Shown: positions 10,032-18,785 of the stretch, one piece after another
Numbering within the stretch: the first letter of the stretch is position 1
How the letters are laid out: the number at the start of each line of letters is the position of its first letter
DNA from: Rhizobiales bacterium 2SD
GTDB lineage: Bacteria; Pseudomonadota; Alphaproteobacteria; Rhizobiales; Beijerinckiaceae
NCBI GenBank assembly: GCA_005502805.1
Contig: SCMY01000005.1
Span: 248,001-312,000, forward strand
Length of the DNA: 64,000 bases
Direction: 5' to 3'
Position numbers and translations under genes: made by a program
Notes under the pieces: generated by a model
What the model was told of the DNA's origin: nothing
The model's input: the letters and a program-made list of their open reading frames with translations, nothing else
Databases searched by the model: none

Positions 10032-10934
10032 TCAGGCGAAGAGCCGCTCCTTCAGGAGCGGCTCCAGCCAGTCGCCGAAGACCTTGAACCGGCGCGAGAG
10101 GTGCTGCCGGTGCGGATAGAGCAAGGCGACCGGCATCGGCTCCGCCCTGTGCTTCGGCATCACCTCGATGAGCTCGCCCGCCTTGAGGTGCGCGGCGACG
10201 TCATAAGCCGGGATCTGGATCAGTCCGAGCCCGGAAAGGCAGCAGGCGATATAGGCCTCGGCGCTGTTGACGGTGACGCGGCCGGCCATGGCCCGGCTGT
10301 GCAGGCGCTCGCCCTCCAGCCATTGCCAGTCCTCGACCGCGCCGGTCGATGGCGAGGCGTAGTGCACTGCCTCGTGCGCTGAGAGATCGTCCGGGCCTGC
10401 CGGCGTCCCATGCCGCGCGAGATAGGTCGGGCTCGCGACATTGATCAGCCTGAGCTCGCCGAGATTGCGCGCGATCAGACTGGAATCGCTGAGCGGCCCG
10501 ACCCGCAGCACGCAATCGACACTGTCCTCGACCAGATTGACCGCCCGGTCGGTGACGCCGAGCGTGACCGAGATGTCCGGATAGCGCGCCAGGAAATCGG
10601 GCAAAGCAGGGGCGATGATCAGGCGGCCGATCCGGCCGGGCACGTCGATCCGGAGCTTGCCGGCCGGGCCGTCGTCGGCGCTGCGGAACAGCGTCTCCGC
10701 TTCCTCGACCTCGGCGATCAAGCGCAGGCAGCGCTCATAGAAGGCGAGCCCGTCCTGCGTCGGCGCGACATGGCGGGTCGTGCGGTGCAGCAGCCGCGTC
10801 CCGAGTCGATCCTCCAGCAGGCGGATCGCCGCCGAGACCGAGGAGCGCGGCTGGCCGAGTGTCGCTGCGGCGCGCGTGAAGCTGGCGCATTCGACGACGC
10901 GGGCGAAGGTGGCAAAGAGCTCGATCCGGTCCAT
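10032..10934 (-). CDS. LysR family transcriptional regulator
   Basis: 300-residue regulator with an N-terminal winged helix-turn-helix (MDRIELFATFARVVECASFT, about 1-60) and a periplasmic-binding-like effector domain. It ends immediately after the stop of the convergent FadB-type gene. The only in-frame extension starts at a TTG at 10970, so the ATG at 10934 is preferred although no strong ribosome site precedes it. It is transcribed divergently from the SDR gene starting at 11065, the usual LysR arrangement, which suggests it controls that gene. The ligand is unknown. Confidence 0.88.
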   Translation of the reverse strand: MDRIELFATFARVVECASFTRAAATLGQPRSSVSAAIRLLEDRLGTRLLHRTTRHVAPTQDGLAFYERCLRLIAEVEEAETLFRSADDGPAGKLRIDVPGRIGRLIIAPALPDFLARYPDISVTLGVTDRAVNLVEDSVDCVLRVGPLSDSSLIARNLGELRLINVASPTYLARHGTPAGPDDLSAHEAVHYASPSTGAVEDWQWLEGERLHSRAMAGRVTVNSAEAYIACCLSGLGLIQIPAYDVAAHLKAGELIEVMPKHRAEPMPVALLYPHRQHLSRRFKVFGDWLEPLLKERLFA

Positions 10935-10964
10935 GGTCGGCACGATGCGATTGTTCGCTCTGGC

Positions 10965-10979
10965 TGACAAGTCATGTCA
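10965..10979. promoter_or_regulatory. Dyad in the LysR/SDR divergent promoter
   Basis: TGACA and TGTCA arms flank AGTCA in the 130-base gap between the LysR and SDR starts. Its position, 31 bases upstream of the LysR start, suits an autoregulatory LysR recognition site. It does not match the minimal T-N11-A box exactly. Confidence 0.35.
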
Positions 10980-11064
10980 GCTTATCCAGCTTTATCGGGA
11001 CAATCGGCCGGCTACCCTGCTGACAGGGCGAAACCAATTCGCAGCGACAGCAGGAGACAGGGCC

Positions 11065-11838
11065 ATGGCCGACCACAGCATCAAGGGCAAGACCGTCATC
11101 ATCGCCGGGGGCGCCAAGAATCTCGGCGGGCTGCTGGCCCGCGACCTCGCCGCCCATGGCGCCAGGGCGGTGGCGATCCACTACAACAGCGCCGGGACCA
11201 AGGCTGATGCCGAGGCGACCGTTGCCGCGGTCAAGGCCGCGGGGGCTGAGGCCGTCGCCTTCCAGGCGGATCTCACCACCGCCGGCGCCGTCGAGAAGCT
11301 CTTCGCTGACGCGACTGCGGCGCTTGGCCGGCCGGATATCGCGATCAACACCGTCGGAAAGGTGCTGAAGAAGCCGATGGCCGCGATCAGTGAAGCCGAG
11401 TACGACGAGATGGCCGCGGTGAACTCGAAATCGGCCTTCTTCTTCCTCAAGGAAGCCGGCAAGGCGCTCAACGACAACGGCAAGATCACTACGGTGGTGA
11501 CTTCGCTGCTCGGCGCCTTCACCCCGTTCTATGCCGCTTATGCCGGCATGAAGGCCCCGGTCGAGCACTTCACGCGCGCCGCCTCCAAGGAGTTCGGCGA
11601 ACGCGGCATCTCGGTCACCGCGATCGGCCCGGGCCCGATGGACACGCCATTCTTCTATCCGGCGGAAGGGGCGGACGCGGTCGCCTACCACAAGACGGCG
11701 GCGGCATTGTCGAAGTTCTCGCCGACGGGTCTGACTCATATCGAGGACATCGTCCCCTTCATCCGCTTCCTCGTCTCGGACGGCTGGTGGATGACCGGCC
11801 AGACCATCCTGGTCAATGGCGGCTACACGACGAAGTGA
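11065..11838 (+). CDS. SDR family NAD(P)-dependent oxidoreductase
   Basis: 257-residue short-chain dehydrogenase. The cofactor motif is IIAGGAKNLGG (about residues 12-22), a variant of the TGxxxGxG glycine loop; the catalytic Ser is probably in TSLLGAF and the Tyr/Lys pair is in YAAYAGMK. The start is set by AGGAG upstream of ATG. It probably oxidises or reduces a small alcohol or ketone; the substrate is unknown. Divergence from a LysR gene suggests substrate-induced expression. Confidence 0.9.
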   Translation: MADHSIKGKTVIIAGGAKNLGGLLARDLAAHGARAVAIHYNSAGTKADAEATVAAVKAAGAEAVAFQADLTTAGAVEKLFADATAALGRPDIAINTVGKVLKKPMAAISEAEYDEMAAVNSKSAFFFLKEAGKALNDNGKITTVVTSLLGAFTPFYAAYAGMKAPVEHFTRAASKEFGERGISVTAIGPGPMDTPFFYPAEGADAVAYHKTAAALSKFSPTGLTHIEDIVPFIRFLVSDGWWMTGQTILVNGGYTTK

Positions 11839-11973
11839 ATGCCAGGCCGGCCATTCTGGTTGAGGGCGGTCGGCAACTTTCCTTGCCGGGAGCTGAAGCG
11901 TTCATTCAGCTCCCGTCTATCCTCGCAAAGATATCAAGATGGCGCGGAACGCGGTTCCGAGTGGGGGCGGTCC

Positions 11974-12240
11974 ATGCATATGGCGATGGTGATCGGCGGC
12001 GGGATCGTCCTGCTCGGCCTGTTCCTGTTGTTCGGCAAGCTCTGGGGCGGGGCCGAGCCGGCCTTCGCGCTGGCGGCCAAGCTGTTCGTGCCGGCCTGGC
12101 TCGCGATCGCGTTGGTCAACATGTGGGTCGGCGTCACCAAGGCCGGCTATTCGGTGCGCGAGGAACTGCCGATCCTCGCCGTGGTCTTCCTGGTGCCGGC
12201 CGCGCTCGCGGTTCTCGTCGCCTGGCGCGTCGCGCGCTGA
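11974..12240 (+). CDS. Small conserved membrane protein
   Basis: 88 residues with two or three hydrophobic helices: MVIGGGIVLLGLFLLFGKLW, then a middle segment around LFVPAWLAIALVNMWVG, then LPILAVVFLVPAALAVLVAW at the C-terminus. The ATG at 11974 follows GGGGGCGG; the 45-residue upstream in-frame extension is polar and has no family look. It lies 53 bases before the deformylase-like gene and could share its transcript. Function unknown. Confidence 0.7.
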   Translation: MHMAMVIGGGIVLLGLFLLFGKLWGGAEPAFALAAKLFVPAWLAIALVNMWVGVTKAGYSVREELPILAVVFLVPAALAVLVAWRVAR

Positions 12241-12293
12241 CAAGCGAGCCTGCTTCGGCGGGAATACCGAGCTGCGAGGACAAGCACGACACC

Positions 12294-12788
12294 ATGCCCG
12301 TTCGACCGATCCTGAGCTTTCCCGATCCGCGTCTGCGTCTACCCGCTCCACCTGTTACCCGCTTCGACGCCGATCTGCGTGCGCTTGCCGAAGATTTGCT
12401 CGACACGATGCGCGCAGCGCCGGGTATCGGCATCACTGCGCCGCATATCGGTGTCCTGTCGCGGCTCGTCGTGCTGGAACTGACGCCCGGCGACGTCCGC
12501 ATCTATGCCAATCCGGTGCTGGATCAGGTCTCCCGCGAAACCATTCGCCACACCGAGGGCAGCGTCTCGATGCCCGGCGTCACCGACGAACTCGAGCGCC
12601 ACGCCCGCATCCGCGTGCGCTATCAGGATCTCGACGGGAAGGAGCAGAGCGAGGATGCCGACAGCCTGCTCGCCATCTGCCACCAGCACGAGATCGACCA
12701 GCTCGACGGCATCTTCTGGATCGACCGCCTGTCACGCCTCAAGCGCGACAGGCTGATCGCCCGCTACAACAAGCTGCGGCGGGAGTAG
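12294..12788 (+). CDS. Peptide deformylase-like protein lacking metal ligands
   Basis: 164 residues with the peptide deformylase fold along the whole length. All three signature motifs are altered. Motif 1 (usually GxGxAAxQ) is GIGITAPH at 44-51. Motif 2 (usually EGCLS) is EGSVS at 88-92, so the metal-binding Cys is Ser90. Motif 3 (usually HExxDH) is HEIDQ at 132-136, so one metal-binding His is Gln136; His132 and Glu133 remain. Classical Fe/Zn deformylase activity is therefore unlikely. The rest of the protein is intact, arguing for a retained non-classical function rather than decay. Such deformylase-like paralogues seem common in this order (from memory). Confidence 0.85.
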   Translation: MPVRPILSFPDPRLRLPAPPVTRFDADLRALAEDLLDTMRAAPGIGITAPHIGVLSRLVVLELTPGDVRIYANPVLDQVSRETIRHTEGSVSMPGVTDELERHARIRVRYQDLDGKEQSEDADSLLAICHQHEIDQLDGIFWIDRLSRLKRDRLIARYNKLRRE

Positions 12789-12808
12789 CCCTGGAGCCAG
12801 GGCGTCAT

Positions 12809-12905
12809 GCTCGGGCTTGACCCGAGCTCTCAGGTCGGATGAGGCGCCGAGGGGCGCCTTCTCGTCATGAGATTCTCGGGTCTGCGCTTCGCTTCACCCG
12901 CGAAT
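12809..12905. repeat. REP-like element between convergent genes
   Basis: It contains GCTCGGG/CCCGAGC around the loop CTTGA (12809-12827), nearly identical to the copy at 6480. A 7-base stem AGGCGCC/GGCGCCT follows at about 12842-12859. ATTCTCGGGT and ACCCGCGAAT (one mismatch) form a third hairpin at 12872-12905. It fills the gap between the deformylase-like gene and the aminotransferase and may act as a bidirectional transcription end. Confidence 0.6.
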
Positions 12906-12919
12906 GACGTCAGCTCGGC

Positions 12920-14260
12920 TCAGTTCGCCACCGCCCGGATCACCCGGCGCAGCTTGCCGATCAGCTCATCGACCTGACTCTCGGTGATGATCAGCGGCGG
13001 CGAGAAGGCGATCGTGTCGGCGGCGGTGCGAACCATCAGGCCTTCATCGCGGAAGAGGCGATCCATCGCCTCGAAGGCGCGCTTGCCGACGCCATCTGCC
13101 CGCGGCGCGAGATCGACGGCGCCGACCAGGCCGAGCGTGCGGATGTCGACCACGTTCGGCTCGCCCTTCAGGCTCATCACCGCATCGGCCCAGGCGCCTT
13201 CCATTGCCCGGGCGCGCTCAAACAGGCCCTCTTCGCGATAGATGTCGAGCGCCGCCAGGGACGCTGCCGCCGCCAGCGGGTGGCCGGAATAGGTGTAGCC
13301 GTGGAACAGCTCGATGACGTTGTCGGGGCCGTTCATGAAGGCATCGTAGATGTGCTTACGCACGATCACGCCGCCCATCGGCACGGTGCCGGAGGTGACG
13401 CCCTTGGCGAAGGTGATCATGTCCGGGATAACGCCGTAGCGCTCGGCGGCGAAGGCGAAGCCGAGGCGGCCGAAACCGGTGATGACCTCGTCGAAGATCA
13501 GCAGGATGCCATGCTTGTCGCAGATCTCGCGCAGCCGCTTGAGATAGCCTTTCGGCGGCGGCAGCGCGCCGGTCGAGCCCGCCATCGGCTCGACGATCAC
13601 CGCGGCGATGGTCGAGGCGTCGTGCAGGGCGACGACGCGCTCGAGATCATCGGCGAAATGCGCGCCGTAGTCCGGCTCGCCCTTGCTGAAGGCCTGCTTC
13701 TCGCGGTCATAGGTATGAGCGATGTGGTCGGTGCCGGTCAGGAGGCCGCCGAAGAACTTGCGGTTGTTGACCATGCCGCCGACCGAGATGCCGCCGAAGC
13801 CGACGCCGTGATAGCCGCGCTCACGGCCGATCAGTCGGGTCTTGCTGCCCTTGCCCGAGACGTTCCAGTAGGCGAGGGCGATCTTCAGCGCCGAATCCGC
13901 CGCTTCCGAGCCCGAACCCGCGAAGAAGACGTGGTCGAGATCGCCCGGCGCCAGCGCTGCGATGCGGGCAGCAGCCGCGAAGACCTTGGGATGGCCGTAC
14001 TGGAAGGACGGGGCGTAGTCGAGCTCACGCGCCTGCGCCTGGATCGCCTGGATGATCGGCTCGCGGGCATGGCCGGCATTGCAGCACCAGAGCCCGGCGG
14101 TGCCGTCCATGACGGGCTTGCCCTCGGGGGTGTAGTAGAACATGCCCTCGGCACGAGCGACCATGCGCGGGTTCTGCTTGAACGACCGGTTCGCCGTGAA
14201 CGGCATCCAGTAGGCTTCGAGATCGTTCGGCGAACTGATGGCGCGCGGCGCTGAGGTCAT
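12920..14260 (-). CDS. Class III omega-amino acid:pyruvate aminotransferase
   Basis: 446-residue PLP enzyme of the class III (omega) aminotransferase family, closest in layout to omega-amino acid:pyruvate/beta-alanine:pyruvate transaminases (about 445-450 residues; N-terminal YWMPFTANRSFK, GLWCCNAGHAREPI). The cofactor-contacting DEVITGFGRLG and the Schiff-base Lys in TFAKGVTSG are present. It would move an amino group from a terminal amine such as beta-alanine to pyruvate. It is a single minus-strand gene with a 181-base upstream gap. Exact donor is inferred. Confidence 0.88.
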   Translation of the reverse strand: MTSAPRAISSPNDLEAYWMPFTANRSFKQNPRMVARAEGMFYYTPEGKPVMDGTAGLWCCNAGHAREPIIQAIQAQARELDYAPSFQYGHPKVFAAAARIAALAPGDLDHVFFAGSGSEAADSALKIALAYWNVSGKGSKTRLIGRERGYHGVGFGGISVGGMVNNRKFFGGLLTGTDHIAHTYDREKQAFSKGEPDYGAHFADDLERVVALHDASTIAAVIVEPMAGSTGALPPPKGYLKRLREICDKHGILLIFDEVITGFGRLGFAFAAERYGVIPDMITFAKGVTSGTVPMGGVIVRKHIYDAFMNGPDNVIELFHGYTYSGHPLAAAASLAALDIYREEGLFERARAMEGAWADAVMSLKGEPNVVDIRTLGLVGAVDLAPRADGVGKRAFEAMDRLFRDEGLMVRTAADTIAFSPPLIITESQVDELIGKLRRVIRAVAN

Positions 14261-14383
14261 GATCCGGTCCCGTTTTGGGTTTTAAGGCTTCCTCAACCTA
14301 GCAGCGCGGTCGGGGCTGTAAATCCACGCCGGCTCGGGGCATGCCTGCGTCCGGCGAGCGGCAGCCCGTCGCATGGGGCAGGT

Positions 14384-14438
14384 GACGTTACGTCGTTTCT
14401 GGCGTAGTCTGAACAAGGGGGTAACACTGGACTACGCC
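14384..14438 (+). promoter_or_regulatory. Two dyads before the TPR regulator gene
   Basis: GACGT-T-ACGTC (14384-14394) is a perfect 11-base palindrome. GGCGTAGTC (14401-14409) and GACTACGCC (14430-14438) are perfect 9-base inverted arms 20 bases apart, ending 3 bases before the ATG at 14442; AAGGGGG lies in the loop. The second dyad could be an operator or an RNA hairpin that hides the ribosome site. If translation instead begins at 14373 these lie in coding sequence. Confidence 0.4.
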
Positions 14439-14441
14439 CCA

Positions 14442-16226
14442 ATGACTGAAGGCGTTGCCGGTCGGGACGGGAGCGAGCCAGTCGCGCCGGAGGAAATCCG
14501 CGCGGAGCTGGAGCGCGTCCTCGCCTCCGACATCTTTCGCAGCGCGCCGCAATTGACCGCTTTTCTGAGCTATGTCGTCGAGCAGGCCGTGGCCGGCCGC
14601 GCCGGCGAGCTCAAGGGGTATACCATCGCCGTCGAGGCGTTCGGCCGCTCCGCCGATTTCGATCCGCAATCCGACCCGATCGTTCGTGTCGAGGCCGGCC
14701 GCCTGCGCAAGGCTCTCAATCTCTATTTCGCGGCCGAGGGCGCGCGCGACCCCGTGCGGATCACCATTCCGGTCGGCGCTTATGTGCCGAGCTTCGCGCG
14801 GCGCGCAGTCCCCGAGCCGGACGCTGCCGTGGCGATACCGGGTCCGGCGCCGGCTGTTCCGCCCGCCTCCGCCCCGACGCGCTTCCGGCTCTATGCCGCC
14901 GGTACAACGGCCCTGCTGGCGGCTCTGATCGGCATTGCGACCTGGCATTTCTCCAGGATCGAGCCGGAGCCTGTTGCCACGGTGTCGCGGGGCGAATTCG
15001 CGGCGCAGCGGCCTGCGTTGCCCGTCGTGCAGGATCAGACCGCATCGGTGCATGCCGCGGATCCGGTCGCCGTGCCTGCGAGTCTGCCGGTCGTTGCTGT
15101 CGTGGCCGCCGGCGACATCGTCGATCCGGCGATCGAGGACGCGACGCGTCTGTTCATGCGTCATCTGGTCGACACCATGGCCCGCTTCGACGATTTGCTC
15201 GTGGTCAAGACCCCCGGCGCGACGCTGCGACCGGAGGAGGGGGCCGACTACGTCCTGACCCTCACCACGGCGCGGGCCGGCGACAAGGTCGAAGGGTTTG
15301 TGCGGCTCAGCGCGGCGAAAGACGGCCGCGTCGTCTGGACCACGTCCGGGGAGCGCAGCCTTGCCGGGCTCGGCAACAGCGCGGAGCTGCGCGAAATGGC
15401 GCAGCGGCTGGCGATCCGGCTCGCTCAGCCCTACGGCATCCTGCACGGTGATTTTCGGCTCGCGAGCCTGCCGCCGGCTGTCGGCTGCATCTACCAGGCG
15501 CTCAATTTCCGCCGGCATATGAAAGCTGAGGAGCAGCTGGCGGCGCGCAACTGTCTCGATGCCGTCCTCGTGCAGAACCCGGAATTCCACCCCGCCTGGT
15601 CGCATCTGGCGTTGCTGACAGCCGACGAATACGCCTTCGGCTTGAACTCCCGCCCAGGCTCTCCACTGGATCGCGCTCTGGCGGCTGCAATCACGGCGCT
15701 CAGGCTGGCGCCGTCCAGTGCGCGCGCCTACCAGGCGATGATGGAGGCGCAATTCCTGCGCGGCATGACCGAGGAAGCGCTCAAATCGGGCCGCGAGGCA
15801 ATGGCGCGCAACCCCTACGATCCGGACATCATGGCCGATCTCGGCGCCCGCTATGTTCAGCTCGACCGGGCGGCGGAAGGGTTGCCGCTCCTCGAACGTG
15901 CCGCCGCACTGAACAACGGGCGCCCATCCTCTTACGATGTCTACCTGTTCCTGGCCGCCCACCTGACGGGCGCTCGCAAGCTTGCCGACACTCAGGCTGC
16001 CCTGATCCGGTCGGACGAGACACCGCTCGGCCTGCTCGGACGCGCGGTGGCGAGCGCCGTCGCAGAAGACCGGGCGGGCTTCGCCGAGGCGCTAAGGCTG
16101 CTTGGGCAATTGGAGCCCTTGTTCGCTCTCGATGCGCGGCTCTCGCTGGCGCGCTGGGGCTTTTCGCCAACGGTGAGTGACCGCATCCTGGCAGTGATCG
16201 GGCAAGGCGGGCTACAGCCGCATTAG
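14442..16226 (+). CDS. CadC-like membrane-anchored regulator with TPR repeats
   Basis: About 594 residues. An N-terminal cytosolic module of about 100 residues (FLSYVVEQAVAG, GYTIAVEAFGRSADFDPQSD, VRVEAGRLRKAL) is known from proteins often annotated as adenylate cyclases or regulators. Then come a Pro/Ala linker, one membrane helix (LYAAGTTALLAALIGIATWHF), a TolB-N-like segment (ATRLFMRHLVDTMARFDDLLVVK), and C-terminal TPR-type helices (about 380-560). No cyclase catalytic domain is present. The layout suggests a one-component sensor that reads the periplasm. Start 14442 or 14373 is uncertain; 14442 is chosen because the upstream residues look non-conserved. Function is inferred. Confidence 0.7.
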   Translation: MTEGVAGRDGSEPVAPEEIRAELERVLASDIFRSAPQLTAFLSYVVEQAVAGRAGELKGYTIAVEAFGRSADFDPQSDPIVRVEAGRLRKALNLYFAAEGARDPVRITIPVGAYVPSFARRAVPEPDAAVAIPGPAPAVPPASAPTRFRLYAAGTTALLAALIGIATWHFSRIEPEPVATVSRGEFAAQRPALPVVQDQTASVHAADPVAVPASLPVVAVVAAGDIVDPAIEDATRLFMRHLVDTMARFDDLLVVKTPGATLRPEEGADYVLTLTTARAGDKVEGFVRLSAAKDGRVVWTTSGERSLAGLGNSAELREMAQRLAIRLAQPYGILHGDFRLASLPPAVGCIYQALNFRRHMKAEEQLAARNCLDAVLVQNPEFHPAWSHLALLTADEYAFGLNSRPGSPLDRALAAAITALRLAPSSARAYQAMMEAQFLRGMTEEALKSGREAMARNPYDPDIMADLGARYVQLDRAAEGLPLLERAAALNNGRPSSYDVYLFLAAHLTGARKLADTQAALIRSDETPLGLLGRAVASAVAEDRAGFAEALRLLGQLEPLFALDARLSLARWGFSPTVSDRILAVIGQGGLQPH

Positions 16227-16369
16227 CGTGCGATCGTGAAACCTGGCGAAGAATGAGGCGTGTCCGGTCGATGGGCCTCGCAGTTGCTGAATCCGGCGGC
16301 TATTCTATGTCTGTCGCAGCTGATTCGTAGCGTTGCGTTATTCCTCAACCCCTTGCGCGATTTCAGCCC

Positions 16370-17824
16370 TTGGCTCGCATCCGCCTCAGCGCTCTCTCCC
16401 CGGCCGCCAGCGGCGTCGTCGGCTTTTCATTGGGCGCTGCCGCCATCCTGCTTCTGCCGGTGCCGGGCAATCTCGCCAACGCATTGGGGCTTCTGAGCGC
16501 CGGGCTCGGCCTCGCCGGGGCGGCGGCTCTGGCGCGCCGCAATGCGACCCGCGAGCGCGAACAGCTGCTCGCTGCGATCGGCGAGGTCAAGGTTCGTCTC
16601 GCCACCAACGCCATCCGGGTCGACTCGATGGCGAAGCGTCTCGATCAGTTGCCGATGGGCGAGGCCGATGCGGCTCCGGCCAAGGCGATGCTCAACGAGC
16701 TGACCGCAGAGGTTGGTTTGCTCGGTGATCTTCTGCAGCAGGTTGCGACGACTTTGGGCGAGCATGACGACCAGCTCAGCCGGATCGAGGGGCGCCTCGC
16801 CAACCCGCCGCCACAACCGGCGCGCCTGGCGGCTGTTGCGCCGGAACCAGCTCTCGTGCGCGTATCGGAGCCTCTGGTCGCAACCCGGCAGGACCCAGCC
16901 GAAGCGGCGCAGCGGCGTGCTGCCGAAGAGCGCGCCGCCCTGATCAGCGAAGCTCTCGCGAAGGGGCAGGTCGAGGTCCATCTCCAGCCGATCGTCAGCC
17001 TGCCGCAGCGCCGCACGCGTGGCTATGAAGCGCTCGTCAGGTTGAGGCTCGACGAAAAGACGCTGCTGCTGCCCTCCGAGTTTCTGACCACCGTCGAGGA
17101 GCGCGGCTTCGGCCCGACCTTGGACGCGCTCGTCCTGACGCGGGCGCTCGCCATCGCACGTCATCTCGGCAGCAAGCCGGGCGAGATTTTCGTCTCCTGC
17201 AATTTCAGCGCGGCGACCTGGGGTTCGTCACGGGCGCTCGCGGCGTTGTCGCGTATCCTGGAAAAATATCACGATCACATCGGCAATCTCGTCATCGAGG
17301 TGCCGCAACGTGTCTTCCGGGCGCTGGAGCCGGCGAGCCTCGGCCTGCTCGGGGCCATGTCGGCCAATGGCGTTCGTTTCGCGCTCGATCACGTCTCGGA
17401 TCTGCGCTTCGATCCGATCTCGCTGCATGATCGTGGCGTGCGTTTCGTCAAGGTTTCTGCCGCGCTGCTGTTGGCTGAGTCGCGCGGCAGCACCCTCGCC
17501 GACATCGCGGCGGGCGACATCGCGATCCAGCTCGCCCGCGGTTCGATCCAACTCGTCGCCGAGGAGGTCGAGGACGACCCGATGGTTGCCGACATGCTCG
17601 ATCTCGGCATTGCTTTCGGTCAGGGCATCGTCTTTTCGCCGCCGCGGCCGGTCAGGCCCGAGGTCTTCGCCGAGCCGCAGACAGAAACAGCGCCGGTGCC
17701 GAAGCCTGCCGCCGCAGTGGCGCCGCCCGCCTCCGCCGAGGTGGTCGAGCATCCCGCTATGGCGCCGCCGCCGGCGGTAAAGCGCATACCATTCCGCGAC
17801 ATCCTGCGCCGCGCCACGGCTTGA
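16370..17824 (+). CDS. TipF-like degenerate EAL domain membrane protein
   Basis: 484 residues: two hydrophobic segments (about 13-32 and 36-56), a coiled coil (about 60-145), a Pro-rich linker, an EAL domain (about 190-425) and a Pro/Ala tail. The EAL signature (220-222), Asn278, Glu310, Lys361, the Glu398/Glu399 region and Gln418 are kept, but the metal-binding Asp pair of DDFG is Asp340-His341. That change makes c-di-GMP hydrolysis unlikely, while binding may persist. The layout matches Caulobacter TipF, a c-di-GMP-binding flagellar assembly factor. The start is TTG: a stop lies 14 codons upstream and the first internal ATG is past the membrane segments. A CheY gene nearby fits a motility context. 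Confidence 0.78.
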   Translation: MARIRLSALSPAASGVVGFSLGAAAILLLPVPGNLANALGLLSAGLGLAGAAALARRNATREREQLLAAIGEVKVRLATNAIRVDSMAKRLDQLPMGEADAAPAKAMLNELTAEVGLLGDLLQQVATTLGEHDDQLSRIEGRLANPPPQPARLAAVAPEPALVRVSEPLVATRQDPAEAAQRRAAEERAALISEALAKGQVEVHLQPIVSLPQRRTRGYEALVRLRLDEKTLLLPSEFLTTVEERGFGPTLDALVLTRALAIARHLGSKPGEIFVSCNFSAATWGSSRALAALSRILEKYHDHIGNLVIEVPQRVFRALEPASLGLLGAMSANGVRFALDHVSDLRFDPISLHDRGVRFVKVSAALLLAESRGSTLADIAAGDIAIQLARGSIQLVAEEVEDDPMVADMLDLGIAFGQGIVFSPPRPVRPEVFAEPQTETAPVPKPAAAVAPPASAEVVEHPAMAPPPAVKRIPFRDILRRATA

Positions 17825-17905
17825 CAACTCCTCGGGAGCGGAAGCGCTGGCCCGCGCCGGCGAAGCCGCGTAAACAGGCCGCGCCTGTTTGATCGGAGTG
17901 TGCTC

Positions 17906-18763
17906 GTGCCGTCATCGACCCGCCTTCTGTCCGGGGTTGCCCCCGTCATCGGCCAGTACGAGCTCTGCCTCTGCGACATCTGGGGCGTGGTCCATAACGG
18001 CGTCGCGCCCTTCGCCGCGGCCTGCGATGCCTTGGCGCGGATGCGGGCGAATGGCATCACCGTCGTTCTGGTGTCGAATGCGCCGCGCCCACGTTCGGAA
18101 ATCGCGATCCAGCTCGGCAAGCTCGGCGTGCCCGGCGACGCCTTCGACGCGATCGTCACCTCCGGCGACGTCGCGCGAGACCTGATCGCCCATCGTGCCG
18201 GCGAGCCGCTCTATCATCTTGGCCCGTCGCGCGACCTGCCGCTGATGGCCGGCCTCGACGCGCCGCGCGTCGGCGCTGCCGAGGCGCATTATGTCGTTTG
18301 CACCGGCCTGTTCGACGACGAGACCGAGACGGCTGACAGCTATGCCGATCAACTCGCCGATTTCGCCCGCCGGAGGCTGACGCTGATCTGTGCCAATCCG
18401 GACCTGGTCGTCGATCGCGGCGGGCGCATCGTGCCGTGCGCCGGCTCGCTCGCCGTTGCCTATGAGAAGCTCGGCGGCGAGGCGATCTATGCCGGCAAGC
18501 CGCATGCGCCGATCTATGACCTCGCCATTCGCATTGGCCAGGAGCTGCGCGGCGAGACGGTCAAGAAAGCGCGCATCCTGGCGATCGGCGACGCGATCCG
18601 CACCGATATCGCCGGGGCGGTGCAGTACGGCCTGGATTCGCTGATGTGCGTAGCCGGCATTCACGCCGGCGAGATGGCGGGCTTGTCGGAGGAGGCGCTG
18701 CAGGGCTGGTTCGGCCGGCAGAGCCACCGGCCCAGTTACGCCATGCCGCATCTGGCCTGGTGA
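17906..18763 (+). CDS. HAD-superfamily class IIA phosphatase (NagD-like)
   Basis: 285-residue TIGR01459-type hydrolase. Motif I is CDIWGVVHNG, where the first Asp would be the nucleophile and the second acid position is Trp-Gly rather than DxD; motif II is VLVSNAPR; motif III is in AGKPHAPIYD; motif IV is AIGDAIRTDIAGA. Substrate unknown; relatives act on small phosphate esters. GTG at 17906 lies 7 bases after GGAG; a GTG at 17900 would be too close to that site. It converges on the CheY gene with a 22-base gap. Confidence 0.8.
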   Translation: MPSSTRLLSGVAPVIGQYELCLCDIWGVVHNGVAPFAAACDALARMRANGITVVLVSNAPRPRSEIAIQLGKLGVPGDAFDAIVTSGDVARDLIAHRAGEPLYHLGPSRDLPLMAGLDAPRVGAAEAHYVVCTGLFDDETETADSYADQLADFARRRLTLICANPDLVVDRGGRIVPCAGSLAVAYEKLGGEAIYAGKPHAPIYDLAIRIGQELRGETVKKARILAIGDAIRTDIAGAVQYGLDSLMCVAGIHAGEMAGLSEEALQGWFGRQSHRPSYAMPHLAW

Positions 18764-18785
18764 GGCGAGCGGCGCAGCGGCAACC

